Of a DNA stretch of 64,000 nucleotides, positions 11,610-22,728 are shown one piece after another. The DNA is taken from positions 33,549,875 through 33,613,874 of the forward strand of contig OW388296.1 of assembly GCA_936450465.1 (NCBI GenBank). The letters are read 5' to 3'. Position 1 is the first letter of the stretch. Every line of letters begins with the position of its first letter. The stretch comes from Gibbula magus (taxonomy: Eukaryota; Mollusca; Gastropoda; Trochida; Trochidae). The notes under the pieces were generated by a model. It did not search any database. It was not told where the DNA came from and saw only the letters and a program-made list of their open reading frames with translations. Position numbers and translations under genes: made by a program.

Positions 11610-13213
11610 CTAACGTTGACTGTTATACAATAAGATGAAGGTCGCTGACAGAACAACAAATACACCAAATGAGCTCAGATTCGAACTCCCAGAACCAATT
11701 ATTGCAAACACTCTTGAAGGGGTTCCTGTTCCATTTCCTAGTTTTGGGGCGCCTATGAATATCCAAGATCCAACGGTAGGCATTTTGTCAAGATTGGCAA
11801 CATTTTCAACTATGATCTTACTATTGCGGCACAAATCCACGTGAGTCTCGAACAGAGTTGTCTGCCCATGGTCAATAGAGGGCGTGTCGATTCCAACAGC
11901 ATTCAACTTCCGGTTTGTTGTCAACCATCTTGAAGCTCCTGGTGAAAGTCCCGGGTGATGCAATGTGCCACCTGCTAAAGTTTCTGAGTTGTAAATCGTC
12001 GTCATGTTTGGCCAAAACTTGCTCCATCCGAAATTGAGCATCAAGATAGCATTATCCGGAATGCGGCCATTAAATGATTCCCATTCCTGTAGATCATCAA
12101 CAGTGACCTCATAGTCGAAATTTTCTTTAGCTTCTGGTCGGAAATTAAGAACGACCCCTGGTCCAGAAAACTGCTCGACAGGGATCTTATCAATGCTGAC
12201 TCCAGTTGGACAGAAGTGTTTAGGGGCATCGATATGGGTTCCACTATGTTCCGGCAAAGTAAATGCGTACCCCTCAGCTCTGTGAAGAAAAGTGCAACCA
12301 ACATTAATGTAAGAATTATTTTATTCTTGTATACATTATTATTTAAAATTGATTACATTCTTACAAGTGCATTAATATTGAAAGTTTGTGAATGAAATAC
12401 GACAAGTGTTTACAATTAACAATGATATTTCCCCCTCCGAATGTTTATATCTGAATGTTATAAACATGAGTAATCCATGGTATAATCTCAGCAATAGTTC
12501 AAAGATTTGCATATTCTGTAATCATCACCTTATATTAAATCGTAACTGTGCATTACTAAAAATGATTTTCAAAATGGCGTTAATGGTTCTTTAAACATTG
12601 GTACTACATTTAAATAGCATATACACCCAGGGGGGGAAGAAACGATACCACACAATAACATGCAACAACAGTGTTAAGAACGGCTTCTCTGGTTTTCTTG
12701 GAATGACTATATTAAGCCACGTATCTATCAATACCAATGCATGATGATAATTAGGACTGTTATGTAGAGGGTAATGTCCGAGTAACTCTCCATTCCTTAA
12801 AAATAATGGAGAGTTACGAAGATATTACCCTACTTAAATTACACTCAAAGTATTGCTCTTTTATCAACATTGCTTTAGAAAGTTAAAGAAATTAAACTTC
12901 TACTTAAACAATATGATGTGATGTGTAACTCTCCATTACTGAAAAATAATGGGGTGAAAGAACAATAGGATGACGTCACAAGTGTAATTTAATAAAACAA
13001 CATCTGGACCTACACAACTCCGTCACTGATGTTCATTTCGAGGACTCGAGTGAAGTTGTAGCTGGGCCACCAGGGCGGAATGGGGGAGCTCAGACTGATG
13101 GTGTGGGTCAGGTCAATCACCTGACTATCCACCTGCACAATAACGCCATCATGACTCGTCAACATGGCCACCGCAAACCCGGAAGCGAGGAACATGAAGT
13201 GTGTAATATCCAT
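11610..13213 (-). CDS. Secreted cyclase-family hydrolase, gene B (289 aa, two coding exons)
   Basis: Minus-strand exons are 13213-13014 and 12279-11610, joined across a phase-2 intron (donor GT|GTAGGT, acceptor TTCTTCACAG). The frame is open for 289 codons. The N-terminus MDITHFMFLASGFAVAML is a signal peptide. VIDLTH precedes the intron. EHSGTHIDAPKH supplies H78, H82, D84 and H88. GIDTPSIDHG and IIVENVANLDKMP are family motifs. The C-terminal tail after GSGSSNLSS is hydrophobic (putative GPI signal). It shares the intron position with genes A and C but is clearly more diverged: it has a 10-residue longer N-terminus and a different spacer, GTLHHPGL. A CATTACAG acceptor eight bases before the ATG suggests a non-coding 5' exon, as in gene A. 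The reaction is presumed to be metal-dependent hydrolysis; the substrate is unknown. Confidence 0.87.
12764..12833. repeat. Foldback in gene B intron
   Basis: TAGAGGGTAAT and GTAACTCTCCATT pair with AATGGAGAGTTAC and ATTACCCTA. A partial second copy (GTAACTCTCCATTACTGAA) lies at about 12922-12940. The GTAACTCTCCA core is also part of the long arms of the MULE-like elements at 9263 and 13959, so these are probably relatives. Confidence 0.7.
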
Positions 13214-13241
13214 CTTTCTGTCTGTAATGAAAAATATTAAA

Positions 13242-13770
13242 GGCGCTGTAGCACGATTTTGGCATATAATTGTTTCTAAAAAAAGGTTTATACAATAAAT
13301 ATATTGTTACGTTAGAGGGTAAAACATCTCATTGCACGACCCGATAAGCTGTTTCCATAGAAACAGGCTATCTAGTAAATGGTGCGACATATAGTGCTAC
13401 AATTTTGTTGAACCCTTCAGCGTGAGATTTTAAAAGTTCAAGATGGTGCCACATCTAAAGCAAGCGAAAACATCTGATGATGGTTGACCATTCCATCATT
13501 GTACCATACTTAAAACTCTACTCTGAGTGTTTAGGTATCGCTATATCAGAAAGATCACTTGAAGCACCTTAAGCTTCGAGCGGTTATGTTAATGTGAACA
13601 CCTTAACATGGCCGCTAAAGATGGACTCGCAAGGCTTAATCGAAACATGTACATTCGTTTAAGAACTCTTGTTATTGATGCATGAGTATTATTTAGCCAT
13701 TTGTAACACTTATTTAGGTGTTCATGAGAGCACTTTATTTCCGGAAGAACGGCCTAAACATTTCAATACT
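13242..13770 (+). mobile_element. TTAA-type MITE beside gene B start
   Basis: TTAA at 13238-13241 is followed by AGGCGCTGTAGCACG. The interior (TTGTTACGTTAGAGGGTAAA, CGAGCGG, TGTACATTCGTTT) matches the copies at 40612-41340 and 57700-57856. The right end has lost the canonical CGTGCTACAGCGCCT repeat. It lies only 25 bases upstream of the gene B start codon, inside the predicted 5' intron. Confidence 0.7.
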
Positions 13771-13958
13771 AAAATAGGACAGAATGAGAACTGAGGCAAA
13801 AGAAGGTAATAGTCAGGTGTTAATTAATTCCTGCGAGTGTACATTCCGTTTTGTGGTAGGGCAGTGCTATGGTAAGACCGTTAAGTTTCTGAACAAAGCG
13901 TCATTGATTTTAGTCCAGTCACCTTTTACCATTTTCTTTGGAGTAGAAGACTTCTATG

Positions 13959-14222
13959 CATCCTCGGTTACCCAGGGTTTTATATATGCTCCGTTACTCT
14001 CCACTATATCATCCCTGGGAAACTTCATCAGAGAAAACTGTACTCAAATTACCCGCTCTTGGTCGGCGTGAGCCAATCAAACTGCTAAGCAGCTTGGACG
14101 CAGCTTCGTCACCCCGGCCAAGGGTGGGTAATTTTAGTACAGAGTTTTCCTGACAGAGTTTCCCAGAGGTGGTATAGTGGAGAGTAACAGAGCATATATA
14201 AAACCCTGGGTAACCGAGGATG
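13959..14222. mobile_element. MULE-like foldback element (264 bp, 9-bp TSD)
   Basis: Long terminal inverted repeats start CATCCTCGGTTACCCAGGGT and the two halves remain recognisable complements almost to the centre. It is flanked by perfect 9-bp duplications ACTTCTATG (13950-13958 and 14223-14231), the hallmark of Mutator-like transposition. It has no coding capacity of its own. Confidence 0.88.
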
Positions 14223-14231
14223 ACTTCTATG

Positions 14232-14576
14232 CAATCTTTGGTAGAATAAGGTTAATAGACAGAAAACAATTTATCAAATTTGTCATTTGTCATGAGTTTT
14301 TGTGAACATCGAGAAAAAGATGGAATCAGTTTCGCTGTTTGTGGTTGTTTTCAAAACATCTTGCCCGATTATGAAATCCCCAGCCAAACTGAATTTGGTA
14401 GGTTTATAGAAATGAGTTCCGTTCACCCGTCCGGTCGTGAGATTTTCCAGACCATAATTTTAAAAAGTATTCATTAATTTATATTTTCATCAACGTTTGT
14501 ATCAAGCAAGCAGTGTTGATATATATTTTGCTAACATAATTGTTTCTTATTTATTAGTTTGTGTATGAAAACAATG
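14232..14576. other. Non-coding, no gene seen
   Basis: Short frames only, with no recognisable family. It lies between a MULE-like element and a dispersed repeat copy. Confidence 0.4.
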
Positions 14577-15641
14577 TATACTTTGGCAGAAAAGTAAGTG
14601 ACACTCCTATTTCGTACAATAACTGCAAAACCATGCATACAAGGAAACTCATCATTTGCCACTCCTATTGTTATCCTATACCTAATAGTGTTCTAAATTT
14701 GAAAAGTTTGTGAAAAGAAGTAAAAAACCATAATATATATAAAAAGACATTTTTCAAGAAGCACAAAATCGTATACTCCCAGAATTTACATGTATGCTAG
14801 AAATGTCAATTATGCAATTGAAACAAATGATCAATTCATATCAATATATATAACCATAATATGAAATCAGGGCTGCGTTCGTTTTAACTCACTCGGGTGT
14901 AATCTTGCGCATGCTCACGTGCCACTTAGCGCGAACGACTCTATTGCTAAACTGTGTGTCACACTTGGTTACCTGGCTTCAAACAATATGGCCGACAGAA
15001 GGAATTATATAGGCTCAGCATTTTGATGAAGTTAACTTTTATTTTGCCGATTTATTTATTCATTTGTTTAATTATTGTGCATACAAAATGATTAACGAAT
15101 CCAAACACAATAGGTCCGATCAACTACCGTCTACTATTTTACTGCATAATTCATCAATTCATCTTAATTATACTTCAGTGAAAATGTAACATGGTATGGT
15201 CGCCGAATACACCTATTATGCCAACCCATATTTGTCAGTTACCCAAATCAAAATGATTACGTATGTAGCCTATGTCGGAGAGTACAGATATGGAATATAG
15301 ACGAACATCCCAGGCTAGGTTTTTGAAAACGCCGAGTCAAATTACATGTACATGTACGTATACGTACTTCCGTTGCTCTCACGACCTCCCTCCTCGATTT
15401 AGCAGGAGGAGCCTTGAGTGACTCTAGCGTGCACACCAAAGTGACACTATGGTCGTTCGATAAGGAATTCCATCGCACGTGCGACCCACTAAGTGCAAAA
15501 CGAATGCACCCATGATGTACACACGGGAGTGTTGCGGTGTGTGTTGTCCAGAATTTTAAAGTTGCTATTTTAGGATGTGCTACGTCCCAGCAACTAGGAC
15601 AGAGGACGGTTTTGTTTGAGTAACAGTCTGGGTTCCAAAGA
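14577..15641 (+). repeat. Dispersed repeat copy 1, split by a TIR element
   Basis: The two outer parts (14577-14871 and 15511-15641) match the repeat at 18685-19010. The shared landmarks are CACYCCTATTTCGTACAATA, GGATGTGYTACGTC and GGACGGTTTTGTT. Between them, about 14872-15510 is foreign and has imperfect inverted ends (GGGCTGCGTTCGTTTT / AAAACGAATGCACCC), so a DNA element inserted here. Neither part codes for protein. Confidence 0.65.
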
Positions 15642-15735
15642 AATGTATGCGCCCCAAATATGCGTTGGTTTGTAACGAAACAAACAATATGACTTCAGTA
15701 TCCTTTTAGACTATAAACCTAATCATCAATTTATA

Positions 15736-16275
15736 AACTGAAGCACAAAAGAAACGTCACACTACAGTTGGTTTCGATTAATTCAATATTTTAAAGAAAT
15801 AAGATGCATTTGATTATGGCACGATGCAATAAAACCTTTGGCAGTAGTTTTAATGACTTAATTGGTGACTGTTTTGTTTTTTGATCACTATATAAAAAAA
15901 TTTTTAACTAGAGAAATATAGGGGTAAGAAATGAAATTTACACCAACATGACCCTACGTATACCATGTTTAAAATGTTATAAAAGTGTGCAGGACGAGGC
16001 AAATTTATTGATTTTCACACAGAGTATATGTTATATGTCGATGAACAGTTGTGTTTTATCAAAAATATTTTTTGGGAATTTTAAATTTCAAAATTTTAAT
16101 TTTTAAATTAAAAAAAAAACACGTAGAAAAATTTGTGACTGATTTAATATTTTGGACTAATTTCCCACACTATTTAGTTATTGAATACGACGACGAAAAA
16201 TCGAGAAATTTGACATTGAAAATTATACATTTGATAAAAACAACTGAGGGGTAAGGTTTCTTTTGTGCTTCAGTT
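15736..16275. mobile_element. Tc1/mariner-like MITE (540 bp, TA-flanked)
   Basis: The inverted ends AACTGAAGCACAAAAGAAAC and GTTTCTTTTGTGCTTCAGTT are flanked by TA (15734-15735 and 16276-16277). The interior is AT-rich and non-coding. The CAAAAGAAAC core is shared with the elements at 3593 and 20430. Confidence 0.82.
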
Positions 16276-16428
16276 TAGTTGATCATCTTGATATTATTAA
16301 TGTCCCCCTTTTATCATTCAGTACAATCAATGATTGTATGACTTAAACATAAGGAATGAATAAAAGTTCCGTTTCTGAATCTTTTCTTTGGGAGTAAACA
16401 TTGGCTTAAACTCAAAATGAGGCCAGAC

Positions 16429-17404
16429 TTTTTTTCCGGATCAGTAATCAGAAAGGATTCAATGTTTTTACATTTTTTCCGGATCAGTAATCAGAAAGGA
16501 TTCAATGTTTTTACATTTTCTTTCCGGACCAGTAATCACAAAGGATTCAATGTTTTAACATTTTCTTTCCGGATCAGTAATCAGAAAGGATTCAATGTTT
16601 TTACATTTTCTTTCCGGATCAGTAATCAGAAAGGATTCAATGTTTTTACATTGTCTTTCCGGATCAGTAATCAGAAAGGATTCAATGTTTTTACATTTTC
16701 TTTCCGGATCAGTAATCAGAAAGGATTCAATGTTTTTACATTTTCTTTCCGGATCAGTAATCAGAAAGGATTCAATGTTTTTACATTTTCTTTCCGGATC
16801 AGTAATCAGAAAGGGTTCAATGTTTTTACATTTTCTTTCCGGATCAGTAATCAGAAAGGGTTCAATGTTTTTACATTTTCTTTCCGGATCAGTAATCAGA
16901 AAGGGTTCAATGTTTTTACATTTTCTTTCCGGATCAGTAATCAGAAAGGGTTCAATGTTTTTACATTTTCTTTCCGGATCAGTAATCAGAAAGGATTCAA
17001 TGTTTTTACATTTTCTTTCCGGATCAGTAATCAGAAAGGATTCAATGTTTTTACATTTTCTTTCCGGATCAGTAATCAGAAAGGGTTCAATGTTTTTACA
17101 TTTTCTTTCCGGATCAGTAATCAGAAAGGGTTCAATGTTTTTACATTTTCTTTCCGGATCAGTAATCAGAAAGGGTTCAATGTTTTTACATTTTCTTTCC
17201 GGATCAGTAATCAGAAAGGGTTCAATGTTTTTACATTTTCTTTCCGGATCAGTAATCAGAAAGGATTCAATGTTTTTACATTTTCTTTCCGGATCAGTAA
17301 TCAGAAAGGATTCAATGTTTTTACATTTTCTTTCCGGATCATTAATCAGAAAGGATTCAATGTTTTTACATTTTCTTTCCGGACCAGTAATCAGAAAGTA
17401 TTCA
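16429..17404. repeat. 45-bp minisatellite, about 22 copies
   Basis: The unit reads TTTCCGGATCAGTAATCAGA and continues AAGGRTTCAATG to a TTTTTACATTTTC end. The R position alternates in blocks: eight A units, then GGGGAA twice, then A units. So a 270-bp six-unit block has itself been duplicated. Because 45 is divisible by three and the unit lacks stops in some frames, long frames appear on both strands (15-residue repeats). I regard these as non-coding. Confidence 0.95.
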
Positions 17405-18056
17405 ATATTGTTCATGAAATTTCGTACATGTGAAAGCAAAATGTACATGTACATTTGCTCTTTAGAGATTTCTGAAATATATATTAGCTACAGTTTTAGT
17501 GCCTAGTGATTTATCTCAAGAAAGTCTTATAGGCATTGTTCAATACATTTCATACCAAATACATTCCAAGGGACGAAGGATAATAGCTGACTTTGTCTAC
17601 TTGTTTATATTTATCTAGGTTGACCTCATTGCTGGCTGTTACATCGAGTGGTCACCCTCCCTCGTACGCGTGATTTACTCTTTCCAGCTATTATGGCTTG
17701 TGGAGTATATTTACTACATTCAAAATGTGATGTTATGATTACCTATGTAAACATTAGCTATATTGAATTTTGCATTTTTGATTTTGCAAGATAAATAGAT
17801 TTAAACATAATCCAGTCTTTACAGCTCACGGTTTGTTAATAATAATAATAATCATATAAAACAGAGATACAAAGACGTGTTTTATCATATGATACATCAA
17901 AATAACAAAGGTTTGACTAAGAAACAAATACAACCCTACCTCGTTCGCTGTTGTCTGTATTTGTGTATAAACCTTGGCCCTACTGTACTAGCCTTACTCG
18001 CTGTCCCTTATATGTAAACGTTATTCCCTTTCACTTTATTTTTAACCGAATCATGG
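17405..18056. other. Non-coding, no gene seen
   Basis: Featureless AT-rich sequence. There is a short AAT microsatellite at about 17836-17851. Confidence 0.45.
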
Positions 18057-18288
18057 GCTCTGTTCCATAACATCCATAACAGTGAGCGCTATATAATCGC
18101 TCATTGAGCGCTACATTAAACCTCTTTTGAACGCGATTGCTCAATGTAGCGCTACGTAGCAAGGCGAGCCAACTTCGAGGGATTTCCACTGTGTCGTGCA
18201 AGAGAGAAAGACCGCTAATTGAGCGCTACTTGAGCGCTACTTGAGCGATCAATGAGCAATTCAAGCGCTCGCTGTTATTGAACAGAGC
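18057..18288. mobile_element. MITE with GCTCTGTTC ends (232 bp)
   Basis: The ends GCTCTGTTCCATAACA and TGTTATTGAACAGAGC are imperfect inverted repeats. The interior is full of GAGCGCTAC / GTAGCGCTC blocks in both orientations (about seven), so the element can fold extensively. Superfamily is unassigned because the flanking duplication (possibly ATGG) is weak. Confidence 0.7.
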
Positions 18289-18684
18289 GATGGTATTCAC
18301 GGTCTTCCACACGGCTATTATACCATCAATTTCTATCCATAAAATCGCAATTTTCTCGAAGATGTGCCTTTATTTCAATTTAAAAAGTGTGCATATGGTA
18401 TAACCTAACTTTTAAGTTTACTAAAAGAAGGGGTTAACTGAGGCACAACGTAAGGAGGTCGCTGTGACCTAGCCTTTACCAGAGCGTGTGTAAGAAAAGG
18501 TAACTTGATCATTGACCCTGTGTTATTGTGATGGCGGTGGTTTTAATTCATAGTCATGCTTCAGTGACTTCCTTGTGTACAGGGTGTATCCATTGAATAT
18601 TGCTTTCAATATCATCTGCTTTAAACGTGTTTGCTACGCGTACATATTTTGCATTATTGGTATTCATTTCATCATAAACTTAAA

Positions 18685-19010
18685 CTATAGTTTGGCAAGA
18701 AAGTAAGTGACACCCCTATTTCGTACAATAACTACAAAACCAGGCAAACTAAAAATCTCATATTTTGCCAATCTTACTTTTATGTGTATACCTAATAGGA
18801 CTCTAAATTTGAAAATTTTGTGAAACGAAATAAAAAAAATCTGTCTATATAACCATCATATAGAATCTGATGTAAACACGCGAGTCTTGCGGAGGGTGTT
18901 GTCCAGGCTTTGAAACAGCCGCAGGTTGCTATTCTAGGATGTGTTACGTCACAACAAGTAGGACAAAGGACGGTTTTGTTCAACGCGTCTGGGTATCAGT
19001 CTGGGTTTCC
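18685..19010 (+). repeat. Dispersed repeat copy 2
   Basis: A block of about 325 bp from ACTATAGTTTGGCAAGAAAG to CAGTCTGGGTTTCC, non-coding. It is nearly identical in inverted orientation to 19848-20170 and related to the split copy at 14577-15641. Its ends carry short inverted similarity to each other only weakly, so the class is unknown. Confidence 0.75.
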
Positions 19011-19847
19011 GGATGATATTCAACTGTAACCAAATCCTGCGGAAAAACCTGGTCTCACAGTTTATGTAAATTATCTTTCCATATGACACATATTAACATT
19101 GTATAAATATACATGAACTGTGAATATTAAAATATATCTCATAAATGCTTATGGATGGCCATACTTACAATTATTTATAGTCTTATAGGTATAGTCTTAT
19201 GTTAAACGAATAAATGGAAATGCGACAAAATGGGTGTATGTCGTAGGTTGTCACACAATAATTTGCAAATAAACCTTGTAAACATCATTAAGTAATTCTT
19301 CCTCATAATGCCCCACACTTCCTATTTTTCAGACTGACATTTCAATCATTCCTCCATTTCCTAAAACAATCAACATTATGAGGACACATACAATCAATAT
19401 CGAAACTTCCCTTGCTATCTGCATGACTTTGAAATTAAGAAACGTATTTTTAAATTCAGCTCTACCGGGGACATGTACATTGTTTCCATTATTGGCAAAA
19501 TCCACTAAATGTTGTGATAAATTACATCAAAGCCGGCGTTCAAACAAGATAGCCCTCTACGTAAAGTGATGTCATAACACCTTCAAGGGGTTTGATTGGA
19601 TGACGATATTTGGCTTTACCTGGGGTACTTAATTCGTTCATAAAACTAAAGTTCATGAATTTTCACCGACACATTCTGTATACACTTCTACAATCATCGA
19701 TTTTACTGAATGGTAAACGGGAAAGATTAAAGATATCAAAACTATCAAATATTAATGGATGATTAGGATTACAGTGCAACAAGATACTGAGACATATTGA
19801 TAAGTATGTTTCGTAACAAACCAAAGCATATTTTGAGCGCATATCTT
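19011..19847. other. Spacer between inverted repeat copies
   Basis: No gene is visible. The 840-bp spacer separates two inverted copies of the dispersed repeat and could form the loop of a large stem-loop. Confidence 0.45.
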
Positions 19848-20170
19848 TGGAACCCAGACTTATACCCAGAGGCGTCGAACAAAACCGTCCTTTGTCCTCC
19901 TTGCTGTGACGTAACACATCATAGAATAGCGACCTGCGGCTGTTTCAAGCCCTGGACACCACCCTCCGCAAGACTCGCGTGTTTACATCAGATTTTATTT
20001 GATGGTTATATAGACAGATTTTTTATTTCGTTTCACAAAATTTTCAGATTTAGAATCCTATTAGGTACACACATAAAAGTAAGATTGGTAAAAGATGAGT
20101 TTTCTAGTTTGCCTGGTTTTGTAGTTATTGTACGAAATAGGGGTGTCACTGACTTTCCTGCCAAACTATA
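19848..20170 (-). repeat. Dispersed repeat copy 3 (inverted)
   Basis: The reverse complement of this block matches 18685-19010 along its whole length with scattered substitutions. Landmarks are GGACGGTTTTGTTC, GATGTGTTACGTCACA and CACCCCTATTTCGTACAATA on the minus strand. An 80-plus-residue frame through it is incidental. Confidence 0.78.
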
Positions 20171-20429
20171 ATGAATGCTTACTTTAAAATTAAAGAAATA
20201 TTTTAGTAAATGTTTTAGAGTTCCGGTTAAGTGTTCATTCTTGTCATTGTTGTTTTTGCGCTTTATTGATGAAGCTGATGATGTTATTGTTTTGTTTTTG
20301 TTGTTGATAATATGGTAATAATAATGGTTGTGGTAGTAGTGGTAGTTTTCGTTGAGTTAATAGACTCGGAATGTAAGTGTATGTGTATGGCTCTGGTTTA
20401 ATACCATTTGAAACAATAAAGCTTATATA

Positions 20430-20948
20430 CACTGTCGGCCAAAAGAAACGCCTACTTGATTTTCCTTAAAATGAATGATGCAATAATTTATTAAATATAA
20501 TTAATGGTGGTCTCCATGTTATTCTGTAGCAATAACTAATATGAAAGTCCATTAATATCGTTGAAAACTGTGATTCGAGTCAATAACATTTATGAAATCC
20601 ACGCCCAAAGAAGACGGCTATTTTCGGTTAATTCACTTGCGCACCGTAACCACGTACATCTGTAGCATCATCACCACTTTAATGCGAATGCGTGTCTATA
20701 TTGTTGCTCGTGGTTGTATGAAAATATTTTTAAAATATGTTTCTGACCAAGCACTGATCGAAAACTGAACAATTATTGTTTTCTTATTTCAACAATCGCC
20801 ATTCTTTCGTGACATGAACTTCTGAAATTCAAATATATTATGCAGAAATGGTGCAACTTCATTATGCTATAATATTGCTAAGCTGTTCATTATAGTATTT
20901 ACGATATCTGATAAGATGTCAAGTAGGCGTTTCTTTTGGCCGGCAGTG
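20430..20948. mobile_element. Tc1/mariner-like MITE (519 bp, TA-flanked)
   Basis: Thirty-base terminal repeats begin CACTGTCGGCCAAAAGAAAC and differ from the other end at one base (CACTGCCGG). TA lies on both sides (20428-20429 and 20949-20950). CACTG ends, TA duplications and size fit a non-autonomous Tc1/mariner element. It encodes nothing. Confidence 0.88.
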
Positions 20949-21294
20949 TATGGTATTAGAGTTACAATGTTAGATTACAATAAACCTTATATACATCTTG
21001 CCTATGTTCTGGAAACAAACAATCAGAGCCAATATAGATAGAAGTATACCCATTAATAATATAAGTATTATTATTTGCAACAAAATCCTTATTTCATATT
21101 CAAAAGGATCCAGATGTTGTTTATGATGTACTAATTTCAGATAACAGTAATCTTAAGATATGTTTTAAATGGGAAGAGAAATTTGACTGTGAGTTTGAAT
21201 GGCACAAAGTTTTTTATATTTATAAATATAAAGATGTCAAACGGCTGCAGTTTCAATTTAAATTCTTACATGGAATCATATTTTCCAAAAGGGA

Positions 21295-21840
21295 GGTGGC
21301 GGGATAGCGCAGTAGCGCGTTCGGCTTCGGATCAAGAGGTCCGGAGTATTTTGTTGATTTATACGACATGATCAAAATATATCAGTGAAATATTCCCGAT
21401 ACACCCATGACTTACTCGAAAGGAAGGTTTCAAACTTAATCATTCATTCCATACACAAAGTAGACATAAATTGGTACCCATACATACCTATGTATATATA
21501 ATACTAGAACATATAGACAGCCAAGACACAAAAGAATGAACACTCATCGGTATGGATCCTCGGTAGCTACATTTGTACATTGGTAAAGGCGATGCTCGAC
21601 GATATAGAGGTCCAGGGTTCGAACCCCACTTTCGTTACTTACAAAATGTTCATTTCTAATTTGACCAAATTTCCAAAATTTTACAAGTCCATCTGTTTCC
21701 GTAGGTTGAATATCTCATAGCCGACCATGGTGGTTATAAGATAACCAACCTGCGCAAACAAAAGAAATAACTTCCCAAGGGGTGTAAAAGTGAAATACTC
21801 TTCAAAGCGGCGTTAAACCCCAACTCACTCACTCACTCAC
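21295..21840 (+). mobile_element. tRNA-headed SINE insertion (11-bp TSD)
   Basis: The insert begins GGTGGCGGGATAGCGCAGTA, a tRNA-like head that matches the SINE at 40770-41043, and ends AAACCCCAACTCACTCACTC. A second tRNA-like block with a B-box (GGTTCGAACCCC, about 21616-21627) lies inside, so it may be a composite of two SINEs. The duplications TCCAAAAGGGA flank it at 21284-21294 and 21841-21851. Confidence 0.72.
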
Positions 21841-21861
21841 TCCAAAAGGGAACTGTTAAAA

Positions 21862-21918
21862 TGAGTGAGTGAGTTATTGCTTAACGCTGCTTCGGCAGTA
21901 ACGCAGCCATTAGCGGCG
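21862..21918 (-). mobile_element. Short SINE 3'-end fragment (10-bp TSD)
   Basis: 57 bases beginning TGAGTGAGTGAGTTATTGC, related to the 3' tail of the local SINE in reverse. It is flanked by ACTGTTAAAA on both sides (about 21852-21861 and 21919-21928). Confidence 0.7.
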
Positions 21919-22425
21919 ACTGTTAAAAACTGCTAGATTCAGACACATGTAGTTTTTGTAAAGACATGCAAGAATCAATGTGTCATGTATTTTTAGGATT
22001 GTAATGTAACCAGACAATTTTGAAAAACCTTGAGAATTGGATAAATACTTTCCTCAGCCAAGAATTCAAAATTACAAAATATCTGGTTTGGTCGGTACTT
22101 TGCATCAAAACAAAATACTAAACCAATTTATTTTCTCTGCAAAGCGACATATTTATGTAATTTCAAAAATGCAATTCCAAAATTAAATAACTATTTGAAA
22201 ACTTTAAAGATGATCTTTTAGGTTGAAAAATTCATTGCAAAAAGAAACAACGACACACACAGATTTGAAAAGATTTCAGTTTCATCCCATATCTCAGTCT
22301 TTAGCCATGTGTATATAATCCAACTGACTATTGCCTTATATACTCTAATAGAATTTGTATTATTTACGAACTCGAACTGTCTTCTGTTTACCATTGATAT
22401 CATATATATATTGTAACTATGAAAC

Positions 22426-22728
22426 TGTGGGAAAAACGTGTTTTCCAGCTAGCGTAATTCTTAGCGGATATGTATACTTGCGATGCCTTGCAGTTCTTTT
22501 CCACCTTGATCCCGACATTAAGTATATTAGTAATTATCCTAGGTCGTTCGTGCGTGTGTTATGGTTTGAGGCCATGTTGTTTTTAGTTGTCGATCATGAG
22601 CGTTTACTAGGAGCATTCTGATTGGATAGGTCTTCTGATTGCTGGTCCAATCAGAGTTAGCCTTACTTTTCGATCCGGGTACTTCTTGTGGGACGGGTAT
22701 ATAAGGCGTAAGTTGCCATGTCTCAGTC
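22426..22728 (+). repeat. 5' LTR, upstream part (U3 with TATA box)
   Basis: 303 bases essentially identical to 32646-32948 (one substitution noticed near 22487). The core promoter GGGTATATAAGGCG lies at about 22695-22708 and a TCAGTC initiator-like sequence at 22723-22728, exactly where the LINE entered. Confidence 0.88.

Larger units (their letters stand above)
21100..22290 (+). pseudogene. Old LINE 3' end hosting two SINE insertions
   Basis: Broken frames encode a decayed C-terminal LINE segment. A stretch including WHKVFYIYKYKDVKRLQFQF is the usual run-up to the C-terminal zinc finger. A CSFCKDMQESMCHVFL stretch (about 21950-21995) is the C-x2-C...H part of that finger. FIFSAKRHIYVIS (about 22125-22165) matches the family's final helix. 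The frame is opened by two insertions at 21295-21840 and 21862-21918, each with its own target duplication; removing them rejoins the reading frame. Additional stops show it is long dead. Clade is uncertain (CR1/L2-like). Confidence 0.55.

Noticed and set aside
16417..17506. Three ~300-residue open frames with 15-residue repeats
   Set aside because: They are read from a 45-bp minisatellite on both strands; they lack a start context, a non-repeat domain and any second exon.
19797..20171. 124-residue plus-strand frame
   Set aside because: It is the reverse side of a dispersed non-coding repeat also found at 14577 and 18685, where the frame is not conserved.
21600..21630. tRNA gene candidate (GGTTCGAACCCC)
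   Set aside because: Only part of a tRNA is present and it sits inside a SINE insertion. The similar blocks at 29247 and near 41000 are also SINE- or LINE-linked and cannot form a full cloverleaf by inspection.
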